From contig JAFGDF010000355.1 in the NCBI GenBank assembly GCA_016932235.1, positions 1-64,000 on the forward strand: a stretch of DNA of 64,000 nt, given 5' to 3'. Below are positions 52,992 to 61,315 of the stretch, in pieces. Every line of letters begins with the position of its first letter. Within the stretch, counting starts at the first letter, position 1. The notes under the pieces were generated by a model. That model worked only from the letters and a program-made list of their open reading frames with translations, ran no database searches and was not told where the DNA came from. This DNA comes from Deltaproteobacteria bacterium. GTDB lineage: Bacteria; Desulfobacterota; DSM-4660; Desulfatiglandales; HGW-15. Made by a program: the position numbers and the translations under genes.

Positions 52992-53810
52992 TCACACGGG
53001 CAGGTTTCCGATTATCTTTTCCCATAGAACAGCGAGAACCGATCCTGCGCTGTTTGCAACCTCGATTATCTTTTCGATAGAGGTCTTTTCCATGCAATCC
53101 GGGAGGTTTACATTTGTTATAGCCACTATGACCATTATCTGAAGGCCGCATTGGGCCGCAACAATAACTTCATGAACAGTTGACATCCCTACGGCATCAG
53201 CCCCTATCATACGCAGAAATCGCGTTTCAGCAGGTGTTTCAAGGCTCGGTCCGGTCACACCAACATATACACCACGATTTAGCTGGATTTCCTGTTTAAG
53301 CGCTTCCTTGCTCGCAAGCTCAATTAGGGCTGGATTATAAACTCTGGTCATATCCGGAAAACGTGGCCCAAAATGATCCGTATTCATCCCTATTAAGGGG
53401 TTCTGGCCTGTTAGATTGATATGATCCGTAACCGCCATAAGATCTCCGGCCCTGAAATTTGGATTAAGACCTCCCGCAGCGCTGGATATAAAGAGATACT
53501 TTATGCCCAATTTGGACATGACACGTACCGGGAAGGCAATCTCTTCCGGAGTATAGCCCTCATATGCATGAAACCTCCCTTCCATGACAATCAACTGTTT
53601 CCCTGCAAGGGTCCCTGACATGAGGACACCTTTATGTCCCGCTACGGTTGATATCGGAAAATATGGTATCTCATTGTAGGGAATTCTGGTGGCCGATTTT
53701 AAGCAATCAGCAATATTTCCCAGACCGGTCCCGGTAATGAGACCTACCTCAGGTGGAACTTTAAATTTTGCGAGGATGTAACTGCAAGATTCATGGATCT
53801 CCTGAAACAT
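52992..53810 (-). CDS. Purine nucleoside phosphorylase (trimeric PNP/MTAP family)
   Basis: A 272-residue phosphorylase. GAAGGAGACTAAGA before the ATG at 53810 fixes the start; an upstream in-frame Met at 53876 would add 22 residues not found in the family. GTGLGN (about 29-34) and HKGVL bind phosphate. The base site has GPSLETPAE (Glu) and AITNVN (Asn), as in PNPs for 6-oxopurines; MTA phosphorylases have Asp there. MGADAVGMSTVHEVI is typical. It precedes the MTA/SAH deaminase, so the pair should salvage purine from methyl-transfer byproducts via inosine derivatives. Confidence 0.9.
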   Translation of the reverse strand: MFQEIHESCSYILAKFKVPPEVGLITGTGLGNIADCLKSATRIPYNEIPYFPISTVAGHKGVLMSGTLAGKQLIVMEGRFHAYEGYTPEEIAFPVRVMSKLGIKYLFISSAAGGLNPNFRAGDLMAVTDHINLTGQNPLIGMNTDHFGPRFPDMTRVYNPALIELASKEALKQEIQLNRGVYVGVTGPSLETPAETRFLRMIGADAVGMSTVHEVIVAAQCGLQIMVIVAITNVNLPDCMEKTSIEKIIEVANSAGSVLAVLWEKIIGNLPV

Positions 53811-54034
53811 TCTTAGTCTCCTTCTGGCTTTCCACTCAGATATATCTCGATGCATATCATATTGAATTTTTCTCACAAATATTCATAAAGAGTCAACAAT
53901 AATAACCGGGAGGCTGAAGGACTTTGAGCCAAAGAATCGCAGACGTTTTCAAGAATCCCTGATGTGCCTGTTATGGGTTGACAAAATCATGAATATATGC
54001 AATTTTTTACTAATTTATCTTAAGGAGGTTAAGT

Positions 54035-54661
54035 GTGGAGACCGATGAACAACCTAGAACACCCACGAAACGTTTAATTCGTGGGACATTTTCTTTTACG
54101 ATATTATGCTTATTAACTTTTATTCCCTATCAAAAAATATATAAACCAGCGGCGGTTGACCTGCAGATTCCCGAATCAGCAAGTATAATTCAAGTCCAGG
54201 AGGATAATATACCATCAGAAGATCCGGATCTGAAAAATAATAAGCCTGAGCAGCTTTTTAACCAGATTATCGTTGAGGCGGCAAATAAAAATGAAATAGA
54301 TCCAGCGCTTGTTAAGGCCATCATAAAGGTTGAATCAAGCTACAACCATCTCGCGGTTTCCAAGAAAGGAGCGAGGGGACTGATGCAGATTATGCCATCC
54401 ACAGCCATGGAACTCGGAGTGACAGATCTTTTCAATCCCGAGACAAATGTGAATGCCGGCGTAAGGCATTTAAAAAGATTGCTGAAAGAATTTGGCGGAG
54501 ATCTTCACATGGCTTTAGCGGCTTATAATGCAGGAAGCACAAAAGTCAGGGAATATCAAGGCGTTCCTCCATTCAGTACCACTCAAAGCTATGTAAAAAA
54601 GGTATTTGAATATTACAAGTATTATCAAAACATGCGGCTGACATCCAGCAAGAATATTTAG
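54035..54661 (+). CDS. Soluble lytic transglycosylase (SLT, family 1C-like) with membrane anchor
   Basis: A 208-residue murein transglycosylase. A GTG at 54035 follows AAGGAGG. A single hydrophobic segment (about 17-33) anchors or exports the protein, then comes a linker to residue 70 and the SLT domain. The catalytic Glu100 is in IKVESSYN, followed by GARGLMQIMP (113-122), LFNPETNVNAGVRHLKRLL and LAAYNAGSTKV. It cleaves glycan strands of peptidoglycan to anhydro-muropeptides in the periplasm. The gene is transcribed alone, with a terminator-like hairpin after it. Confidence 0.93.
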   Translation: METDEQPRTPTKRLIRGTFSFTILCLLTFIPYQKIYKPAAVDLQIPESASIIQVQEDNIPSEDPDLKNNKPEQLFNQIIVEAANKNEIDPALVKAIIKVESSYNHLAVSKKGARGLMQIMPSTAMELGVTDLFNPETNVNAGVRHLKRLLKEFGGDLHMALAAYNAGSTKVREYQGVPPFSTTQSYVKKVFEYYKYYQNMRLTSSKNI

Positions 54662-54704
54662 ACAGTTAGATGGATGCATGATGACGAAGACTTTATCCTC
54701 CCAT

Positions 54705-54741
54705 AAGGCCCGGCTTGTCCGTCGGGTCTTCTTTCTTTTAA
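54705..54741 (+). terminator. Factor-independent terminator after the transglycosylase gene
   Basis: AAGGCCCG (54705-54712) pairs with CGGGTCTT (54723-54730), allowing one G-U, with a ten-base loop and a T-rich tail CTTTCTTTT. It lies between the transglycosylase stop and the PHP gene start. Confidence 0.7.
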
Positions 54742-54751
54742 GGTTTTTTTC

Positions 54752-55651
54752 ATGATCAAGAAAATCGATCTGCATATTCACTCAAAATGCTCGGATGGTA
54801 AGATGTCCCCCGCTGATATCATTCATGAATGTTCACAAAGAGGAATTGGCCTGATATCAATAACGGATCACGATTCCATCGATTGCCAGGAAGAAGCCCG
54901 GATATTATGTAGAAAAAGCAATATTCATTATATTCCGGGCCTTGAATTAAGCGTATCCTTCTCTCATCCAAAATATGGAGACTCAAAGCCAATTTCATTG
55001 GATTTTCTGGCATATATGTATGATATTAAAAATACAACATTAATAAACAAACTCGAAAAGATGCGGCAACACAGGATCAAAAGAGCGGAACAGATACTTG
55101 AAAAAATAAATCATGAACTTGCTCTTAAGGGAAAAACTCATCTAACAAACGATGATATGGAAGAGATCCAAAACTCAGTTGACGGGGCCTTTGGTCGTCC
55201 GCACATTGCAAGTTATCTGGTGAAGAAGGGCATAGTGAATACCCGGCAGGAAGCTTTTGATATATATCTAGTCAAGTGTAATGTTCCAAAATTGCCGCTT
55301 ACTTTACCTGAAGCATCAGAGATAATAAAGAATGCGGGAGGAAAGCTCCTGCTGGCTCATCCAAATCACCCGAGGGGGACGTCTCTGATCAATTTTACGA
55401 CTGACATCACTGAGCAGCAAAAGATAATTAAAGAGACCATGATGCCCTATATAAACGGGATTGAATGCTGGCATTCGGAACACGATAAGATAACTTCAGA
55501 ACGATACAGCTCTTTTGCAAAAGAAATGGGTTTGATGGTCAGTGGAGGTTCTGATTGTCACCAGGATCCTGTGCGTTTAGGAGAAACTGATGTACCTTTG
55601 TGCGTTGCGAACCAGTTCGGAATTAAACTCAATGGTAAAACCTATGGATAA
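54752..55651 (+). CDS. PHP-domain phosphoesterase
   Basis: A 299-residue metal-dependent phosphoesterase of the PHP family (YciV/TrpH-like). Metal ligands are visible in DLHIHSKCSDG (6-16), ITDHDSI, GLELS and FGRPHIA, and late in LLLAHPNHPRG and SGGSDCHQDP. Relatives hydrolyse 3',5'-bisphosphates and the 5' ends of short RNA. It is the first gene of a tightly packed + strand operon that continues through nadK and miaB, and its stop overlaps the next gene. Confidence 0.88.
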   Translation: MIKKIDLHIHSKCSDGKMSPADIIHECSQRGIGLISITDHDSIDCQEEARILCRKSNIHYIPGLELSVSFSHPKYGDSKPISLDFLAYMYDIKNTTLINKLEKMRQHRIKRAEQILEKINHELALKGKTHLTNDDMEEIQNSVDGAFGRPHIASYLVKKGIVNTRQEAFDIYLVKCNVPKLPLTLPEASEIIKNAGGKLLLAHPNHPRGTSLINFTTDITEQQKIIKETMMPYINGIECWHSEHDKITSERYSSFAKEMGLMVSGGSDCHQDPVRLGETDVPLCVANQFGIKLNGKTYG

Positions 55652-56645
55652 ATTTATTAATGGCCTGATGAAAACGGATACATTTCAGGGTTTCGCCGGC
55701 AAGACAGAAATTATTCAAACCCATATCTCAATGGTTTTTTTGACTGACCAATTCGCATATAAAATAAAAAAACCTGTGGATTTCGGTTTTCTGGATTTTT
55801 CCACTCTTGAGAAGAGACGCTATTACTGCAACCAGGAGGTAAAGCTGAACAGGCGCTTCTCGAAGGATATATATATTCAGGTTCTCCCAATATTGTATGA
55901 CGGTAAGGATTATAAAGTGGGAGAGGGAAGGGGCGAAGTAGTTGAATACGCAGTCAAGATGAATAGGATTCCAGAAAAACTGATAATGAAATCAGAATTC
56001 GAAACGGGAAGACTGACGAAAAATCACCTTTCGGATGTTGCAGAGACACTTGTAAATTTTCATCAGACAGCGGATTGGTCCCCTGAAATCGAAAGGTTCG
56101 GTGAACCGGATATATTCAAGATCACCACAGATGAGAACTTCGAACAGACTGAAAGATACATTGATGTCACTCTGGACAGAGAATGCTTCAGTACAATAAG
56201 ACACTGGACAAACGATTTTTTTCAAAAGAATAGAGACTTGTTTTATGAGAGGATAAGAGATAGAAAAATCAGGGATTGTCATGGAGATCTTCACATGGAA
56301 CACATCCTGCTCTCCAGACCTGTCTCCATGTTTGACTGCATAGAGTTCAACGATCGTTTTCGATATACAGATACATTTGCGGATGTAGGCTTTCTTTTAA
56401 TGGATCTGGAGTTCCATGGCGGTAATGAATCCGCTGATATCCTATGGAATTTATATTCAAAAAAGACCATGGAAGACGGTTTGGAACATCTTATGACCTT
56501 TTATAAAGTTTACCGCGCCTATGTAAGGGGGAAGGTGAATAGTTTTCAAATTAATGATACTAATATACCAACTTATGATAAAGAAAAAGCAATAAAAACT
56601 GCGCAAAGTTATTTTCATCTCGCGCTCTCATATGTACGGCAATGA
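55632..56645 (+). CDS. Aminoglycoside-phosphotransferase-like kinase (COG2187 type)
   Basis: A protein of about 337 residues with a protein-kinase-like/APH fold. The strand VFLTDQFAYKIKKPVDFGFLDF has the nucleotide-binding Lys, and the catalytic loop is DCHGDLHMEHIL with the HGDxHxxN-like motif, followed by DCIEFNDRFRYTDTFADVGFLLMDLEF carrying the Mg-binding Asp. Proteins of COG2187 are often fused to a P-loop kinase domain (COG0645); here that domain is the separate next gene. The start is uncertain: Met codons at 55632 and 55644 are both plausible and overlap the PHP gene. The substrate is unknown. Confidence 0.8.
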   Translation: MVKPMDKFINGLMKTDTFQGFAGKTEIIQTHISMVFLTDQFAYKIKKPVDFGFLDFSTLEKRRYYCNQEVKLNRRFSKDIYIQVLPILYDGKDYKVGEGRGEVVEYAVKMNRIPEKLIMKSEFETGRLTKNHLSDVAETLVNFHQTADWSPEIERFGEPDIFKITTDENFEQTERYIDVTLDRECFSTIRHWTNDFFQKNRDLFYERIRDRKIRDCHGDLHMEHILLSRPVSMFDCIEFNDRFRYTDTFADVGFLLMDLEFHGGNESADILWNLYSKKTMEDGLEHLMTFYKVYRAYVRGKVNSFQINDTNIPTYDKEKAIKTAQSYFHLALSYVRQ

Positions 56646-56657
56646 AAGGAACTTATA

Positions 56658-57260
56658 ATGAGGGAGTCTTTCAGGGTTTTCATGCAAAGAGAATTAAAGC
56701 CTGACGCAGTTTTGATCGCATGCGGACTTCCGGCATCATACAAGACGGAAACCACTGAAGTAATAGCCGTGATAAAAGGATATTCTGTGTTAAGAACGGA
56801 TATGCTACGGCTTGAAGTATTAAAGGACGAGGATATTTTTGATGAAAAGGTCGCATCCAGCATGAATAAAAGGACACTCGTATATGACGAGATGTTCAGG
56901 ATGGCTGACGAACTTGCAGGCAAAGGAGAAGGGATTGTCCTGGATGCGACATTTATCTCGCGTTCTTTAAGGTTTCGTGCTGCAGAAATTGCTGAAAGGC
57001 ACGGAAAAACATTTGTCATTCAACAGACTCAATGTCCACAGGATGTTTCTATTGCGAGGATCCTGAAAAGGTCAAAGGATAATTATGAGTCCAATGCGCT
57101 GACAGAGCAGGCATATCTGAATAATAAGGAAAAATTTGAAGATGTGGACCTGAAAATTCTTAAGCACAGATACCCAACATTAAGCGCAATGCATCTTGTC
57201 GTTGACACAACATCAGATATGGAAGATGAATGGTGCGTTATTCAAAAAAATATTATTTGA
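56658..57260 (+). CDS. P-loop kinase-like ATPase (AAA_33/COG0645 type)
   Basis: A 200-residue zeta-toxin/AAA_33-like kinase. The Walker A region is ACGLPASYKTETTE (about 21-34), in which the usual GK is YK, so phosphate binding may be altered. VLDATFISRSLRFRAAEIAERHGK matches the Walker B and following helix of the family, and ARILKRSKDN supplies lid arginines. It follows the COG2187-type protein by 12 bases; the two are single fused proteins in many bacteria, so they probably act together. The substrate is unknown. Confidence 0.75.
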   Translation: MRESFRVFMQRELKPDAVLIACGLPASYKTETTEVIAVIKGYSVLRTDMLRLEVLKDEDIFDEKVASSMNKRTLVYDEMFRMADELAGKGEGIVLDATFISRSLRFRAAEIAERHGKTFVIQQTQCPQDVSIARILKRSKDNYESNALTEQAYLNNKEKFEDVDLKILKHRYPTLSAMHLVVDTTSDMEDEWCVIQKNII

Positions 57261-57290
57261 TCAGATAATATACCTAAAAGGATTCGATTT

Positions 57291-58181
57291 ATGACGGAAG
57301 TTTCCGTGGGCATCATATATAAGAATAAATTTGATCGCGCAAGGGCTGAAGCTGAAAAATTGGAAGAATGGCTCAACGAACGCAGGGTTAATGTCCATAT
57401 CAAAGAATCAGCAAGCCGCGATCATGATGGAAGTCCTGATAGGAATCCATCAAGCTTTCCTGAAGAAATTGACTTTTTTGTGGTACTTGGTGGAGATGGG
57501 ACACTGCTTGGTGCTGCAAGAGAGGTTGTCAACTTCGGCGTGCCCATACTAGGCGTAAACCTCGGGGGTCTTGGTTTTCTGACAGGAATACCAGTCGAGA
57601 AACTCTATTCTGCGATTGAAATGATACTTGAAAATAAGCTTAACTATGAATCAAGGTTAATGCTTCAGGCAGAAGTAATCAGAGAAAACAGGGAAGTATG
57701 CCGATTCAGTTTCCTCAATGATGTTGTCGTCAGTAAAAGTTTATTGGCAAGGATTATTGAACTTGATGTATTTATCAACAATATCTTCCTGACCACCTTC
57801 AGGGCGGACGGACTGATAATCTCGACTCCAACCGGTTCCACTGCATACAATCTTGCAGCCGGCGGACCAATACTTTACCCAACAATGAATAATATAATCG
57901 TGAGCCCGATTTGCCCCTTTACTCTCACAAACCGTCCGATAATTCTTCCGGACTCTGACAGCATATCAGTTATGATGGGTCAGGAAAGTGATGAACTAAT
58001 CAGCCTTACTTTTGATGGTCAGGTCGGATTTGACCTTCTTTATGGAGATAAAGTCATTATATCCAAGTCTGAAAAAAGGATTAATCTCTTCTGTTCTCCT
58101 GATAAGAATTATTTTGAAATATTGCGCGCAAAACTCATGTGGGGAGGAACAACCTACAGTATAAAAAATGAGGATGGATAG
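57291..58181 (+). CDS. nadK: NAD kinase
   Basis: A 296-residue enzyme that phosphorylates NAD to NADP using ATP or polyphosphate. The GGDGTLLGA motif (67-75) with the catalytic Asp, NLGGLGFLT, FLNDVVV (NE/D site), DGLIISTPTGSTAYNLAAGGPI and the C-terminal FDGQVGF are all conserved. AAAAGGATTCGATTT precedes the ATG. It lies in the operon between the P-loop kinase and a DUF4911 gene, with which it overlaps by 14 bases. Confidence 0.96.
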   Translation: MTEVSVGIIYKNKFDRARAEAEKLEEWLNERRVNVHIKESASRDHDGSPDRNPSSFPEEIDFFVVLGGDGTLLGAAREVVNFGVPILGVNLGGLGFLTGIPVEKLYSAIEMILENKLNYESRLMLQAEVIRENREVCRFSFLNDVVVSKSLLARIIELDVFINNIFLTTFRADGLIISTPTGSTAYNLAAGGPILYPTMNNIIVSPICPFTLTNRPIILPDSDSISVMMGQESDELISLTFDGQVGFDLLYGDKVIISKSEKRINLFCSPDKNYFEILRAKLMWGGTTYSIKNEDG

Positions 58182-58392
58182 CTATTTATTGCAGGTAGAG
58201 AAAAGGGATATCAACTACCTTAGCGTGATTATTGGAGCCTATGATGGAATGGCGATTGTAAGAACAGTCGATCCATATAAAGCCGTGATCGAACTGATCG
58301 TGGCACCAGGATGTTCCCCTGTTATAAAGGAACTGATTGACAGCTTAAAAGGATCGGAAAGAATCAATCTTCAATTATATAATGAATCTTGA
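58168..58392 (+). CDS. DUF4911 family small protein
   Basis: A 74-residue protein overlapping the end of nadK by 14 bases. The pattern YLLQVEKRDINYLSVIIGAYDGMAIVRT and a C-terminal VAPGCSPVIKELIDSL resemble the DUF4911 family, found next to miaB in many deltaproteobacterial genomes. It has no catalytic motif that I can recognise. Translational coupling between nadK and miaB suggests a conserved but unknown function. Confidence 0.75.
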   Translation: MRMDSYLLQVEKRDINYLSVIIGAYDGMAIVRTVDPYKAVIELIVAPGCSPVIKELIDSLKGSERINLQLYNES

Positions 58393-58421
58393 AAATGTAT
58401 CTCCTTGAAAGATCAGCAGAA

Positions 58422-59762
58422 ATGCACCGAACATATTATATAGCCAATATGGGTTGTCAGATGAATGAATATGATTCGGACCATGTTGGACAGATACTTT
58501 CGAATGCCGGATACCTGCCGGTAGATCACCCCGATGGGGCTGATTTGATACTTATTAATACATGTTCAGTCCGGGCTAAAGCCGAGCAGAAGGCTTTCAG
58601 TCTTTTAGGCCGAATGTCAAATCTAAAAAGGAATACGCCGGGCATTATACTGGGTGTGATGGGCTGTGTCGCTCAACAGGAGGGGGTTGAGCTTTTCAGA
58701 AGGTTTCCGGATCTTGATATGATAATAGGCACCAGAGAAATCGATCGGTTGAAAGATCTTGTTGATAGGATTATTGACCGTGGTGAAAGAGTTAACGCTG
58801 TTGACTTGAATGCCGCCCCGACTGTAAATATCAGCCACAATGGCTATTTCAAAGGACGGGTAAAGAGCTTTATTTCTATAATGATGGGATGCAATAATTT
58901 TTGCAGCTACTGTATCGTCCCATATGTCAGGGGCCGCGAAGTCAGCCGAAACCCTGATAGAATAATAGATGAAGCGAAAAAACTTGTTTCTCAAGGAATA
59001 AGGGAGATCACATTGCTGGGCCAGAATGTGAATTCATATTGTTCCCATGAAAATGAGGAAACAAATTTTCCAGGATTGCTTAAAAGGCTGAGCAAAGTGG
59101 AAAGGCTTTTAAGAATAAGATTTACTACTTCACATCCCAAGGATTTGTCCGACGAATTAATCGGATGTTTTGGTGAAATCGAAAATCTCTGCCCGCATAT
59201 CCATCTTCCGTTTCAATCCGGGTCAAATCGAATTTTAAATCTAATGAACAGGGGATATGATTCCGAACATTATAGCAGGCTTGTTTATAAACTGAAAAAA
59301 GCAAGGCCCGATATCTCTCTAACAAGTGATGTAATTGTGGGTTTTCCAGGAGAAACAGAAGAAGATTTTCAGATGACCATTGACCTTATCAGACAAATCG
59401 AGTTTGATAATCTGTTTTCGTTCAAATATTCAGACCGAAAAGGGACAGCTGCTGAAAAACTGGGGCAGAAGATTGACGAGTCGGAAAAATCAAGACGCCT
59501 TGATTTACTTCAAAACCTGCAGAGAGGCATAACTTTGAAAAAAAACAGGTTGCTGGAAGGAAAAGAGGAGGCAGTCTTGGTTGATGGAACGGGGAAAAGA
59601 GACGGCCAGTCTTCGGGTAGAACTGGGACAAATAAAATTGTCAATTTTAACTGTAATATTAATTTATTAGGCAAATTAGTTAATGTTAAAATTGAGCGTG
59701 TATTCGCAAATTCATTATATGGGAAGCTTTTATCTGTTGACTATTCAGAGCAGGGTTTTTAA
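58422..59762 (+). CDS. miaB: tRNA-2-methylthio-N6-dimethylallyladenosine synthase MiaB
   Basis: A 446-residue radical SAM methylthiotransferase acting on i6A37 of tRNA. The N-terminal UPF0004 domain has three cluster cysteines in NMGCQMNEYDS, NTCSVRAKAE and MGCVAQ. The radical SAM triad is Cys157, Cys161 and Cys164 (GCNNFCSYCIVPYVRGRE), followed by EITLLGQNVNSY and LHLPFQSGS-like (IHLPFQSGS) motifs; a TRAM domain ends the protein. The Met at 58422 puts the first Cys at the usual distance; Met 58395 and a TTG at 58389 are alternatives. It partly follows DUF4911 and is followed after two bases by the GGDEF gene. Confidence 0.95.
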   Translation: MHRTYYIANMGCQMNEYDSDHVGQILSNAGYLPVDHPDGADLILINTCSVRAKAEQKAFSLLGRMSNLKRNTPGIILGVMGCVAQQEGVELFRRFPDLDMIIGTREIDRLKDLVDRIIDRGERVNAVDLNAAPTVNISHNGYFKGRVKSFISIMMGCNNFCSYCIVPYVRGREVSRNPDRIIDEAKKLVSQGIREITLLGQNVNSYCSHENEETNFPGLLKRLSKVERLLRIRFTTSHPKDLSDELIGCFGEIENLCPHIHLPFQSGSNRILNLMNRGYDSEHYSRLVYKLKKARPDISLTSDVIVGFPGETEEDFQMTIDLIRQIEFDNLFSFKYSDRKGTAAEKLGQKIDESEKSRRLDLLQNLQRGITLKKNRLLEGKEEAVLVDGTGKRDGQSSGRTGTNKIVNFNCNINLLGKLVNVKIERVFANSLYGKLLSVDYSEQGF

Positions 59763-59764
59763 TA

Positions 59765-60643
59765 ATGATAAGGGAAATGAAAGCGCTTGATTATTCTAAG
59801 GAAATTGTACTTATAGTGGATGATGATCCTAGTTTGAGAATCACGCTTGAGAAACTCCTGTCCGCCATTGGTTTTTCCGTAAGGACGGCTTCAAGCGCGG
59901 ATGATGCATTAAAGATGATTCTCGACGGAGAATTCACATTTGTGCTCACTGATATGAAAATGCCGGGCATGAGCGGCATGGATCTCATCCGGGAGATCAG
60001 TAATAAAAGTTTAAATATCAATGTGATTGCCATGACAGGCTATGCCGACGGGTATAGTTATGTTGATGTAATCAACTCAGGTGCCAGTGATTTCATAAAG
60101 AAACCTTTCGGAATAGAAGAACTGGAAGCGAAGCTGAGAAGGATACTCGTGGAGAGGAATTTACGAGAAGAGCTTAGTAGACTTTCAATAACAGATTCAC
60201 TTACAGATCTTTTTAATCAGAGGCATTTCTACTCAAGGTTACAGGAGGAGATCACAAGAGCCGGAAGACAAAACTACTCGCTCTCTCTGATTCTCCTAGA
60301 TCTTGATGGATTCAAAGACTACAATGATCACCATGGGCATCTTGCAGGCGACGAAGTTCTGAGGAATACAGGCAGGATAATCAATAAGTGTATTCGCGAG
60401 GGAGTCGATTCAGGATATCGGTATGGCGGAGATGAATTTGCGGTTATTCTGATTGATGCTGACTTGAACATAGCGCAAGAGATAGGTGAACGTATAAAAA
60501 GGGTTTTCGATGCGGGCACCGGTGTCACCGTGAGCCTCGGCTACGCAAAATATAATATGGGTATGACCGTGAAGGAACTCGTTGAGGAAGCTGATAAAGC
60601 GCTTTATAAAGCGAAGCATAAAAGAAACAGCAATAGAAAATAG
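59765..60643 (+). CDS. Response regulator with GGDEF domain (diguanylate cyclase)
   Basis: A 292-residue two-domain signalling protein. The receiver (about 14-130) has VDDDPS, phosphoacceptor Asp in LTDMKMPGMSG near residue 62, and Lys in IKKPFG. After a short coiled linker the GGDEF domain starts at about 140 with DSLTDLFNQRHF, and the active site YGGDEFAV is intact near 221. The RxxD inhibitory site five residues before GGDEF is not canonical (EGVD). It should make cyclic di-GMP when phosphorylated. The kinase partner is unknown. It is the last gene of the packed operon. Confidence 0.92.
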   Translation: MIREMKALDYSKEIVLIVDDDPSLRITLEKLLSAIGFSVRTASSADDALKMILDGEFTFVLTDMKMPGMSGMDLIREISNKSLNINVIAMTGYADGYSYVDVINSGASDFIKKPFGIEELEAKLRRILVERNLREELSRLSITDSLTDLFNQRHFYSRLQEEITRAGRQNYSLSLILLDLDGFKDYNDHHGHLAGDEVLRNTGRIINKCIREGVDSGYRYGGDEFAVILIDADLNIAQEIGERIKRVFDAGTGVTVSLGYAKYNMGMTVKELVEEADKALYKAKHKRNSNRK

Positions 60644-60831
60644 TTCTGATAATATATATTATGTAAACTTATTAGATGGCATTTCATAAACAGCCCGCAG
60701 GATCATTCATAGCACCCTTCCGGTTAAATATGCCTATTCGAAAATACCTGAGATTTGAAATATTTATTGACACAATATCCTGAAAATAGTAATAACCTCA
60801 GATCACGATTGCAATTGGAGGGGAAATTTTA

Positions 60832-60921
60832 ATGGGTAGTGTAGTAAAAAAACGCAGAAAAAAAATACGAAAGCATAAGTATCGGAAACAAATGAAAAAA
60901 ATGAGGCATAAAAATAAATAG
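60832..60921 (+). CDS. AURKAIP1/COX24-like very small basic protein, 29 aa
   Basis: GGAGGGGAAATTTTA stands before the ATG at 60832. The 29-residue product starts MGSVVKKRRKKIRKHKYRKQ and ends MKKMRHKNK; more than half the residues are Lys or Arg. This is the pattern of the bacterial AURKAIP1/COX24-domain proteins, related to the mitoribosomal protein mS38 C terminus, which occur in Desulfobacterota and Bacteroidota. A ribosomal association is probable from the family, not from this sequence alone. A terminator follows directly, supporting a real independent transcript. Confidence 0.85.
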   Translation: MGSVVKKRRKKIRKHKYRKQMKKMRHKNK

Positions 60922-60945
60922 GCATCATTTTTTCATATCTTAAAT

Positions 60946-60993
60946 AAAAAAGGCAGCTCTTCCCTAATCCGCTGAACTGCCTTTTCCTTTTTT
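60946..60993. terminator. Bidirectional terminator
   Basis: AAAAGGCAG (60948-60956) and CTGCCTTTT (60977-60985) form a 9-bp stem with a 20-base loop, and T-rich sequence follows on the + strand (CCTTTTTTTA) with A-rich sequence on the other side. It separates the 29-residue protein gene from the convergent Nfu-type gene and probably serves both. Confidence 0.82.
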
Positions 60994-61026
60994 ACTGTAA
61001 TATATTTGAAAATTTAATTGCGGTGC

Positions 61027-61251
61027 TTAAACTGATACAACCTTGTTGATTTCAGGTATATTTTGCTTAAGTATCTTTTCTATACCCATCTTTAGGGTCA
61101 TTTGGGACATAGGGCAACCAGCGCATGATCCCTGCAATCTTACTTTAACTACCCCCTCTTCATCAACATCAATAAGTTCGACATCTCCTCCATCCGCCTG
61201 AAGCGAAGGCCTTACTTTTTGTAGTGCATCTTCAACTTTTTTCCTTAACAT
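61027..61251 (-). CDS. NifU C-terminal (Nfu) domain Fe-S scaffold/carrier protein
   Basis: A 74-residue stand-alone Nfu domain. The cluster-binding pair is Cys43 and Cys46 in GSCAGCPMSQMTL, preceded by LQADGGDVELIDVDEEGVV, the typical start. Nfu proteins carry [4Fe-4S] clusters to apoenzymes, a likely need in an organism with as many Fe-S proteins as this window shows. Downstream is a shared terminator; upstream, the radical SAM gene is 64 bases away. Confidence 0.93.
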   Translation of the reverse strand: MLRKKVEDALQKVRPSLQADGGDVELIDVDEEGVVKVRLQGSCAGCPMSQMTLKMGIEKILKQNIPEINKVVSV

Positions 61252-61315
61252 TATCGCCCTCCAGATTAAAAGTCTTATTTATTATTTATAGGCTGACCTT
61301 AACATATTATTTGAA

